From Aurantimonas aggregata (GTDB lineage Bacteria > Pseudomonadota > Alphaproteobacteria > Rhizobiales > Rhizobiaceae), in the NCBI RefSeq assembly GCF_010500835.1, contig NZ_JAAAMJ010000001.1, forward strand, positions 620,001-684,000: a DNA stretch of 64,000 bases, read 5' to 3'. Under the pieces are notes generated by a model that saw only the letters and a program-made list of their open reading frames with translations, was not told where the DNA came from and did not search any database. The position numbers were made by a program, and so were the translations under genes. Positions 53,884 through 61,213 of the stretch are shown here, piece after piece (positions within the stretch are counted from its first letter, which is position 1; every line of letters starts with the position of its first letter).

Positions 53884-54864
53884 ATGATCCGCAAGCTCAG
53901 CCTCCTGGCCGCCTTCGCCGCCACCTTGCTCTCCGGCTCCGCCTTCGCCCAGTCGGGCAGCCTGGTGCTCTACACCAGCCAGCCCAACGAGGACGCGCAG
54001 GCGACGGTCGATGCCTTCGAGGCGAAGTATCCCGACGTCGACGTCCAGTGGGTGCGCGACGGCACGACCAAGGTGATGGCCAAGCTCCAGGCCGAGTTCG
54101 CCGCCGGCGCGCCGCAGCCGGACCTGCTGCTCATCGCCGATAGCGTCACCATGGAAGGCCTCAAGCGCGACGACCGCCTGATGCCCTATGCCGAAGCCGA
54201 CACGACCGGCTACGAGGCCGGGCTGCACGACGCGGACGGGACGTATTTCTCGACCAAGCTGATCACCACCGGCATCGTCAACAACACCCGTTCCGAAATG
54301 ACCCCCGCGTCCTGGCAGGATCTCGCCAAGCCGGAGGCGAAGGGCCAGGTCACGATGCCGAGCCCGCTGACCTCGGGCGCGGCGCTCGTGCATCTGGCGG
54401 CGATCACCCAGAACGCCGATCTCGGCTGGGAATACGTCGAGTCGCTCGCTGCCAACGGCGCGACGGCGGCCGGCGGTAATGGCGGCATTCTCACGGCCGT
54501 GGCCGGCGGCGAGAAGGCCTATGGCGTCATCGTCGACTATCTGCCGATCCGCGAAGCCGCCAAGGGCGCACCGGTGAACTTCGTCTTCCCCGAGGAAGGC
54601 GTCACCGCCGTCACCGAGCCGGTAGCGATCCTCAAGACCGCCCAGAACCCGGAAGCCGCCAAGGCCTTCGTCGACTTCCTCTTGAGCGAGGAAGGCCAGA
54701 AGCTCGCCGCCAGCCAGGGCTACCTGCCGGCCCGCGACGGGATCGAAGGCCCGGCCGGCTTCCCGGCCCGCGAGACGATCAAGCTGATGCCGTTCGATGC
54801 CGCCAAGGCCCTCGCCGACGAGGAAGCCAACAAGCAGCGCTTCGGCGAGATCTTCGGCGGCTGA
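53884..54864 (+). CDS. ABC importer periplasmic binding protein (FbpA/AfuA/2-aminoethylphosphonate-type)
   Basis: This 326-residue binding protein has a Sec signal peptide (about 1-23: KLSLLAAFAATLLSGSAFAQ). The mature part begins SGSLVLYTSQPNEDAQATVDAFEAKY, typical of type II binding proteins that carry ferric iron, and related ones for 2-aminoethylphosphonate or spermidine. YLPIREAAKGAPVNFVFPEEG near residue 220 is where iron-binding FbpA has its ligands, but the Tyr pair of FbpA is not obvious, so iron is not assured. Start ATG at 53884. The permease gene follows 32 bp after its stop. Confidence 0.88.
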   Translation: MIRKLSLLAAFAATLLSGSAFAQSGSLVLYTSQPNEDAQATVDAFEAKYPDVDVQWVRDGTTKVMAKLQAEFAAGAPQPDLLLIADSVTMEGLKRDDRLMPYAEADTTGYEAGLHDADGTYFSTKLITTGIVNNTRSEMTPASWQDLAKPEAKGQVTMPSPLTSGAALVHLAAITQNADLGWEYVESLAANGATAAGGNGGILTAVAGGEKAYGVIVDYLPIREAAKGAPVNFVFPEEGVTAVTEPVAILKTAQNPEAAKAFVDFLLSEEGQKLAASQGYLPARDGIEGPAGFPARETIKLMPFDAAKALADEEANKQRFGEIFGG

Positions 54865-54896
54865 CGCTGAGCCGCATTACCGACAGTGCCAGACGT

Positions 54897-56576
54897 TTGG
54901 ACGGCGAGAGCATCACTCTCGCCGTTCTTGTCGTTTTTGTCGGGCTCGTCAGCGTGCTGCCGGTGGCCCGCCTCGCCTTCGAAGCGTTCTTTCCCGGCGG
55001 CACGCCCGACCTCTCCAATGTCCGCTCGGTACTCGCCGCCCGGTCGACCTGGACCGCCACCTGGAACTCGCTGGTCACCGCCACGCTCGGCACCGCGATC
55101 TCGCTCTGCCTCGGCACGCTGTTTGCTCTTCTGGTCGCGCTGACCGACATACGCGGCAAGGCCGCACTCGTGTTCTGCTTCCTCCTGCCGCTGATGATCC
55201 CCCCGCAGGTGACGGCGCTGTCGTGGGCCCAGCTTGCCGGCCCTGCAAGCCCGCTGCTGATCACGCTGGGCCTGGCGCCGCCGCTGGGCTCGCCCAATCC
55301 GCTCTACAGCGCCCAAGGGATCGTGCTCCTGCTCGGCATCCAGCACGCGCCGCTGGTGTTCCTCGCCGTGCGCGCCGGGCTGCGCGGCCTGCCGCGCGAG
55401 ATGATCGAGGCGGCGCGGGCCTGCGGCGCGAAACGCCTGCGCGTCCTTTCGACGATCGTGCTGCCGATGATGACGCCGCCGCTGGTCGCCGGCGGGGCGC
55501 TGGCCTTCGTCTCCGCCGTCGGCAATTTCGGCATCCCGGCGCTGCTCGGCATCCCGGCCGGCTACACCGTACTGCCGACGCTGATCTACCAGCGGCTGGC
55601 GAGCTTCGGCCCGGCGATCATCTCGGACGTCGCGGTCCTGTCGATCGTCGTCGGCGCCCTCGCCTTCGTCGGCTTCGCGGTGCAGGCCCTGGTCATCGGC
55701 AAGCGCGACTATCGCAGCGTCGGCGCGCCCTCGCAGGCGCTGCGCTATGCGCTCGGACGATGGCGCGTCCCGGCCGAAATCCTCGCCTGGACGATCATCG
55801 TGGCGATCCTCGTGGTGCCGCTGGTCGCCCTCCTGACCACCTCGCTGGTGCCCGCCTATGGCGTGCCGCTGACCGCCGACACCCTGACGCTCGGCAACTA
55901 CGCCGAGGTGCTTCTGCGCCAGGATTCGACGATCCGCGCCTTCCGCAATTCGTTCCTGCTGGCGGCCGGCGCGGCGCTGGTGCTGATGGCGGTATGCGTG
56001 CCGTTCGCGGCCTTCATCGTCTGGCGCCGCAGCCGCTTCCTCGACGTCATGGCGATGACCGCCGAAGTGCCCTACGCCCTGCCCGGCATCGTGCTCGGCG
56101 TCGCGGCGATCCTCCTGTTCGTCGTGCCGCTGCCGCTCGTCGGGATCAGCCTCTACAACACGATCTGGATCATCTTCTTCGCCTATCTGGCGCGGTTCCT
56201 GACATTGTCGCTACGGCCGGTGATCGGCGCCGTGCAGCAGACCGACCGGGCGCTGGAGGAAGCCGCACGGATGACCGGCGCGCGCTATCTTTTCCGGCTG
56301 CGCACCGTAGTGCTGCCGCTGCTGGCGCCGGCCGCGGCGGCGGGCGCCATCCTCACTTTCATGACCAGCTTCAACGAGCTCACCGTTTCGGCGCTGCTCT
56401 GGTCGGCCGGCAACGAGACCCTGGGCGTCGTCGTGTTCAACCTCGACGATTCCGGCGCGACGGTGCTGGCCTCGGCGGTGGCCGCGGTGACGGTGGTGGC
56501 GATCGTCGCGATCATGGGCGTGACGGCGCTGGCGGCGCGCCGGCTGCCGCGCGGCGTCCTGCCCTGGACCGACTGA
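54897..56576 (+). CDS. ABC importer permease, two fused membrane domains
   Basis: This 559-residue permease has two BPD-type halves, each with its EAA loop (EAARACGAKRLRVLSTIVLP and EEAARMTGARYLFRLRTVVLP). It has twelve or so membrane helices and matches FbpB/AfuB-like single-chain permeases. No ATG or GTG is in frame before TM1; TTG at 54897 is used, with CTG at 54867 (LSRITDSARRLDGE-) a more family-like possibility. It follows the binding-protein gene. It ends seven bases before the stop of the ATPase gene on the other strand. Confidence 0.9.
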   Translation: MDGESITLAVLVVFVGLVSVLPVARLAFEAFFPGGTPDLSNVRSVLAARSTWTATWNSLVTATLGTAISLCLGTLFALLVALTDIRGKAALVFCFLLPLMIPPQVTALSWAQLAGPASPLLITLGLAPPLGSPNPLYSAQGIVLLLGIQHAPLVFLAVRAGLRGLPREMIEAARACGAKRLRVLSTIVLPMMTPPLVAGGALAFVSAVGNFGIPALLGIPAGYTVLPTLIYQRLASFGPAIISDVAVLSIVVGALAFVGFAVQALVIGKRDYRSVGAPSQALRYALGRWRVPAEILAWTIIVAILVVPLVALLTTSLVPAYGVPLTADTLTLGNYAEVLLRQDSTIRAFRNSFLLAAGAALVLMAVCVPFAAFIVWRRSRFLDVMAMTAEVPYALPGIVLGVAAILLFVVPLPLVGISLYNTIWIIFFAYLARFLTLSLRPVIGAVQQTDRALEEAARMTGARYLFRLRTVVLPLLAPAAAAGAILTFMTSFNELTVSALLWSAGNETLGVVVFNLDDSGATVLASAVAAVTVVAIVAIMGVTALAARRLPRGVLPWTD

Positions 56577-56583
56577 CGACTGC

Positions 56584-57678
56584 TCAGGCGGCGCGCGCGG
56601 CGGGAACCCGCATGGCGGCGCCGGGCAAAAGCCAGCCATCCCTGATCGCGATGCGGACCTCGGTTCCCGTCGGGACCAGGCGCGGCGCCCAGACCGGCAG
56701 CAGCTGCGCCGGCGCTGCCGCCGGCGCCACTTCCAAGAGGGCATGCGAGCCCTTGAACGTCGCCTTGGCGACGCGCGCGGCAAAGCCCTCGCCGTCGGAG
56801 AGCGTGAGATGTTCCGGCCGCAGGCAGAGCCGCGCCGTAGTGCCAAGCGGCGCCAGCGTGGCGGGATCGGCCCGCACGTCGGCCTCGTGGCCGAACAGCG
56901 CGACATGGGCCCTGCCGGATGCCGCCGGGCCGACGACGCGGCAATCGACCACCGAGCCGTTGCCGACGAAGCGGGCGACAGCCTCGCTGGCGGGCTCGCC
57001 GTAGAGCGTCACCGGGTCTGTGACCTGCAGCACCCTGCCCGCCTCCATCACCGCAACCCGGTCGGCCATGGCCATCGCCTCGGCCTGATCGTGGGTGACG
57101 TAGACCATCGTTGCCTTGGTGCGTTCGTGGAATTCCTTGAACGTGTCCTCCATCGAGGCGCGAAGATTGACGTCGAGATTGGCCAGCGGCTCGTCGAGCA
57201 GCACCACCGCCGGGTCCATCGCAAGGCAGCGCGCCAAGGCCACGCGCTGGCGCTGGCCGCCGGAGAGGTCGGCCGGCCGCCGCGCCTCGAAGCCGGAAAG
57301 GTCGACGGCGGCTAGCGCCTCGGCGACCTTGTCGGCCTTCGCCGCGCCCCTGATGCCGCGCACCCGCAGCGGATAGCCGACATTCTCGGCAACACTCATG
57401 TGCGGCCAGAGCGCATAGGACTGAAAGACGATGCCGACATTGCGGTCTTCGGGCGGCACATGCCGGCCCTCACCCGCCATCACGGTGCCATCGAAGCGGA
57501 TCGCCCCGGAGGAGAGCGTGTCGAAGCCGGCGATCAGCCGCAAGAGTGTGGTCTTGCCGCAGCCGGACGCGCCGAGCAGCGCCACGAACTCGCCCGCCGC
57601 GATCTCCAGCGACACGCCGTCGACGGCGGCGGCATCGCCGAAGCGCTTGGTGACGGCGGAGAGGGAGATCGCGGACAT
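56584..57678 (-). CDS. ABC importer ATPase (FbpC/PotA-type)
   Basis: This 364-residue ATPase has the canonical Walker A GASGCGKTT, the SYALWPHMSVAENVGYPL Q-loop region, the signature LSGGQRQRVALAR, Walker B VVLLDEPLANLD and the switch His in YVTHDQAEAMA. The C-terminal part (about 240-364) is a TOBE_2 domain. ATG at 57678. It converges with the permease gene, seven bases between stops. Because its partners are on the opposite strand, it must be made from a separate transcript, even though it probably serves the same importer. Confidence 0.92.
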   Translation of the reverse strand: MSAISLSAVTKRFGDAAAVDGVSLEIAAGEFVALLGASGCGKTTLLRLIAGFDTLSSGAIRFDGTVMAGEGRHVPPEDRNVGIVFQSYALWPHMSVAENVGYPLRVRGIRGAAKADKVAEALAAVDLSGFEARRPADLSGGQRQRVALARCLAMDPAVVLLDEPLANLDVNLRASMEDTFKEFHERTKATMVYVTHDQAEAMAMADRVAVMEAGRVLQVTDPVTLYGEPASEAVARFVGNGSVVDCRVVGPAASGRAHVALFGHEADVRADPATLAPLGTTARLCLRPEHLTLSDGEGFAARVAKATFKGSHALLEVAPAAAPAQLLPVWAPRLVPTGTEVRIAIRDGWLLPGAAMRVPAARAA

Positions 57679-57784
57679 GGGAGGCTCGTCATGGCAGGAA
57701 AATCTGCCGGCAAGGATAGGGCGCGCGCCCTCCGAGCGCGAGAGCATTCGGCAGGGCGCGGCCTGTGATCGGCTTCGGGTCCCC

Positions 57785-58807
57785 TTAGCGCGAGGAGAAC
57801 TGGTCCTCCATCCGCCGCTGCCATTCGGGCGACAGGATGATCCGGTCGATCTCGATGCGCAGCCGCTCGGACCCGACGTGGAACAGCGGCATGGCGACGG
57901 TACCGGCGAAGCGCTGCACGCTCTTTTCGCCGGCAGCGCTCCTGGCGGCCTGGTAGGGATAGGCGATCCGGTCGATCTCGTCCGCCTCCAGCGCCGTCAT
58001 GGCCCGATCGAGGCTGTCGAAGCTGGTGAGCGTCCGAGCCGCTTTCAGGTCGCTTTCGGGCACTGCCCCGTCCGCGACGAAGCCGACGCGCTGATCCGCG
58101 ATCGCATCCTCGAGGCTGGGGCCGCTGCCCTTTTGGCCGGTGAGCGACACCAGATAGGCGGTCAGGATAGCTGTCAGCGCCATGGAAAACAGCATCCAGA
58201 TCATCGCCACGGCGCGTCCGCCCAGCGTCTTCGGCACGAGGTCGCCGTAGCCGATCGTCGTCGCCGTCACGCCGGCCCACCAGAAGCCGTCGCCGATACC
58301 CTTGATGCTGGATTCGCGTGCCGCGAGGTCGCCGTTGCCGGATTTCTCGACCAGCCAGAAGATCGTACCGACCACCAGCAACAAGACGCTGAGCATGCCG
58401 ACGACCTTGAGGAAGCCGAGATTGAAGAGGCCGGCGAGCCCCTCCACGAAGCCCGAAGCGCTCGACGTGCCGGGCGCGCCGATCAGGCCGATCGGGTCGA
58501 CATGGAACGGCAGGCTGCGCCGGACCGTGTCGGACACCTGCGGCTCGGCGTAGACCGGAAAGACCGCCTGCATCGACCCGATCTCCGGCTGGCTGCCGGC
58601 CGCAACCAGCCTGTAGTAGAGCCCTGCCGCGTCCGCTGCCTCCCGGAACAGGTCGACCGCCGGCCCGCTCCAGTTGCCGTCCCCGTCCTGCGTCGCATAG
58701 GGCGCGATCTCGACGACCCCGACCTCCTGCGCAGTAGCGCTCGGACCCGGCAGGCTGAAGGCGGCAAGGAAGGCGAGACCGGCGAGGAACCGGAGAAATC
58801 TTGGCAT
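57785..58807 (-). CDS. GluR0-like ligand-gated potassium channel
   Basis: This 340-residue protein has the layout of prokaryotic ionotropic glutamate receptors such as GluR0: a signal peptide (about 1-27), the first half of a periplasmic ligand-binding domain (about 28-125, with DLFREAADAAGLYYRLVA and the DTVRRSLPF motif, whose R96/R97 fits the ligand-carboxylate Arg), helix M1 (about 131-153), a pore loop with the K+ filter TTIGYGD (183-189), helix M2 (about 195-222), and the second half of the ligand domain (about 230-325). The gene is read towards the importer ATPase, in line with it. The ligand is unknown. This is a striking and rare family member. Confidence 0.88.
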   Translation of the reverse strand: MPRFLRFLAGLAFLAAFSLPGPSATAQEVGVVEIAPYATQDGDGNWSGPAVDLFREAADAAGLYYRLVAAGSQPEIGSMQAVFPVYAEPQVSDTVRRSLPFHVDPIGLIGAPGTSSASGFVEGLAGLFNLGFLKVVGMLSVLLLVVGTIFWLVEKSGNGDLAARESSIKGIGDGFWWAGVTATTIGYGDLVPKTLGGRAVAMIWMLFSMALTAILTAYLVSLTGQKGSGPSLEDAIADQRVGFVADGAVPESDLKAARTLTSFDSLDRAMTALEADEIDRIAYPYQAARSAAGEKSVQRFAGTVAMPLFHVGSERLRIEIDRIILSPEWQRRMEDQFSSR

Positions 58808-58979
58808 GACGGAGGCGTACTCGGTGTGAGGAAGATCAACGCGGGCTGATGAGCCTTTCGAACAGCAAAACGCCTAGGACGCAACGCCGTCGGCGCCAAA
58901 CTGATCCGCAGTCTGGCGAGCGAGTGCATGAGGCACGCGATCTCGCGGGGGCCGCGATGAGCCTCGCCCTTCCCCACGG

Positions 58980-59147
58980 GCGTCATCCTCGAGCTTGACC
59001 CAAGGACCCATTCCTCGGCGCTGACCCCGCGAAAACCGCGCAGAGGATCCCAACAAACCTGAAGCAGGTAGCGCATCCTCGGCGCCGATTTGGCGGCGTC
59101 GAGGACTTGGCATGGGTCCTCGGGTCAAGCCCGAGGAGGACGCCGTG
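58980..59147. repeat. Inverted intergenic repeat (MITE/RIME-like)
   Basis: Within the 400-bp stretch without a gene (58808-59207), GCGTCATCCTCGAGCTTGACC at 58980 onward is repeated in inverted form at about 59107-59147 (GGGTCCTCGGGTCAAGCCCGAGG), with arms of about 40 bp and a centre of about 90 bp. The arms contain the CGTCATCCTCGGGCTTGACC-type motif, widely scattered in alphaproteobacterial intergenic DNA. No transposase is present. A small hairpin made of CCTCGG/CCGAGG parts is expected. The rest of the stretch shows nothing. Confidence 0.75.
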
Positions 59148-59207
59148 TTGGGGGTTCGGTGCCAATCGCATCAGGCAGCTGAGCGCGACATGGACGCATA
59201 CGGCGCT

Positions 59208-60887
59208 CTAGAACAGCCCCTCGATCTCACCGGCCTCATTCAGCCGGATCGTCTCGGCCGCCGGCTTCGACGGCAGGCCGGGCATGGTCATGATCTCTCC
59301 GCAGATGGCCACGACGAAGCCGGCGCCGGCGGAGAGGCGGACTTCGCGAACATGGACGGCAAAGCCGTCCGGCGCGCCGCGCAGGGTCGGGTCGGTCGAG
59401 AAGGAATACTGGGTCTTGGCCATGCACACCGGCAGCTCGCCGTAGCCGGCCTCCTCCCAGGCGGTCAGCTGGTCGCGGACGGACTTGTCGGCGGTGATCT
59501 CGGCGCCGCGATAGATGCGCTTGACCACCGTCTCGATCTTCTCGAACAGGCCGAGCCCGTCCGGATAGAGCGGGGCGAACTGGGCGGCGCCGCTGTCGGC
59601 GAGGACGGCGACCTTCTCGGCGAGTTCGGTGATGCCGGCCGAGCCGTCGGCCCAGTGGCGGCAGACCACCCCCTCCTCGCCCATCTCGGCGACATAGGCC
59701 TTGATCGCGGCGAGCTCGGCCTCTGTGTCGGTACCGAAATGGTTGATGGCGACGATGGCGGGCACGCCGAACTGGCGGATGTTCTCGATGTGCCGGCCGA
59801 GATTGGCGCAGCCGGCCGTCACTGCCGCCACGTTTTCGGTGCCGAGATCCTCCTTGGCGACGCCGCCGTTCATCTTGAGCGCCTTGACGGTGGCGACGAT
59901 GACGGTGGCGGCGGGCTTCAGCCCGGCCTTGCGGCACTTGATGTCGAAGAACTTCTCGGCCCCGAGATCGGCGCCGAAGCCGGCCTCGGTGACGACGTAG
60001 TCGGCGAGCTTCAGCGCCGTGGTGGTGGCGACGACGGAGTTGCAGCCATGGGCAATGTTGGCGAACGGGCCGCCGTGGACGAAGGCCGGGTTGTTCTCCA
60101 GCGTCTGCACGAGATTGGGCTGCATCGCGTCCTTGAGCAGCACTGCCATGGCGCCGTCGGCCTTGAGGTCGCGGGCGAAGACCGGCGTCTTGTCGCGGCG
60201 ATAGGCGACGACGATGGCGCCCAGGCGCTTCTCAAGGTCGGCAAGATCGGTGGCGAGGCAGAGGATCGCCATCACCTCGGAGGCGACGGTGATGTCGAAG
60301 CCGCTCTCGCGCGGATAGCCGTTAGCGACGCCGCCGAGCGAAGCGACGATGCCGCGCAGCGCCCGGTCGTTCATGTCCATGACCCGGCGCCAGGTGACGC
60401 GGCGGGTGTCGATGTCGAGTTCGTTGCCCCAGTAGACATGGTTGTCGATCAGCGCGGCGAGCAGATTGTGCGCCGTGGTGATGGCGTGGAAGTCGCCGGT
60501 AAAATGAAGGTTCATGTCCTCCATCGGCACGATCTGCGCATAGCCGCCGCCGGCCGCGCCGCCCTTCATGCCGAAATTGGGTCCGAGCGAGGCTTCGCGG
60601 ATGCAGATCGCGGCGCGCTTGCCGATGCGGTTGAGCCCGTCGCCGAGGCCGACCGTGGTGGTGGTCTTGCCCTCGCCGGCCGGTGTCGGGTTGATCGCGG
60701 TGACGAGGATCAGCTTGCCGTCCGGGCGGCCTTCCAGCGACTTGATGAAGCCGGCGGAGATCTTCGCCTTGTCGTGGCCATAGGGCACGATGTCGGCCTC
60801 GTCGATGCCGAGGCGGGCGGCGATCTCGCGGATCGGCTTCTTCTTCGCGGCACGTGCGATCGCGATGTCGGACTTGAACTCGGCCAA
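59208..60887 (-). CDS. fhs: Formate-tetrahydrofolate ligase
   Basis: This 559-residue enzyme activates formate to 10-formyl-THF with ATP, feeding one-carbon metabolism. Landmarks are the Walker-like [16 protein letters not shown], the [26 protein letters not shown] block and [20 protein letters not shown], all near the N-terminus, then [24 protein letters not shown] and [15 protein letters not shown]-like [16 protein letters not shown]. The start is TTG at 60887, eight bases after GGGAGA; no ATG or GTG lies in frame nearby. It is the only large gene here that clearly starts with TTG. Confidence 0.96.
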   Translation of the reverse strand: MAEFKSDIAIARAAKKKPIREIAARLGIDEADIVPYGHDKAKISAGFIKSLEGRPDGKLILVTAINPTPAGEGKTTTTVGLGDGLNRIGKRAAICIREASLGPNFGMKGGAAGGGYAQIVPMEDMNLHFTGDFHAITTAHNLLAALIDNHVYWGNELDIDTRRVTWRRVMDMNDRALRGIVASLGGVANGYPRESGFDITVASEVMAILCLATDLADLEKRLGAIVVAYRRDKTPVFARDLKADGAMAVLLKDAMQPNLVQTLENNPAFVHGGPFANIAHGCNSVVATTTALKLADYVVTEAGFGADLGAEKFFDIKCRKAGLKPAATVIVATVKALKMNGGVAKEDLGTENVAAVTAGCANLGRHIENIRQFGVPAIVAINHFGTDTEAELAAIKAYVAEMGEEGVVCRHWADGSAGITELAEKVAVLADSGAAQFAPLYPDGLGLFEKIETVVKRIYRGAEITADKSVRDQLTAWEEAGYGELPVCMAKTQYSFSTDPTLRGAPDGFAVHVREVRLSAGAGFVVAICGEIMTMPGLPSKPAAETIRLNEAGEIEGLF

Positions 60888-61013
60888 GTGGTTGTCTCCC
60901 GATTCCGATTTTTTTGTTGCGGCGGACCATAGGGAGCGAACGACGGAAACGCTACCGGCCCGGGCGGTGAAGAATTCTCAATGCAGGGGTAAGATTTCGC
61001 AGCGCAACGAAGA

Positions 61014-61039
61014 AGCCCGGGCGCAGGGCGCACCGGGCT
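61014..61039 (-). terminator. Possible terminator after putA
   Basis: AGCCCGG/CCGGGCT form a 7-bp stem around a 12-nt GC-rich loop, about 175 bp after the putA stop on the minus strand, followed by TTCTTCG. The T-run is weak. It lies in the 326-bp gene-free stretch 60888-61213, which shows nothing else and also holds the fhs promoter. Confidence 0.35.
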
Positions 61040-61213
61040 CCTCGTCTGTCAGTCTGCCTGTCCGCGACATCGGGAGGAAATGTCCGAGAACCAGGCAGTG
61101 CGCGGCATTGCGAGGCTCGAGCGATTGGGAGGATCTCGCGGGCCTCAGCAGGTCTTGTTACCGCAACGTCATGAATGTAGCGCAAGTTGTGTCCGCTGTC
61201 TGTTACTCGTTTG

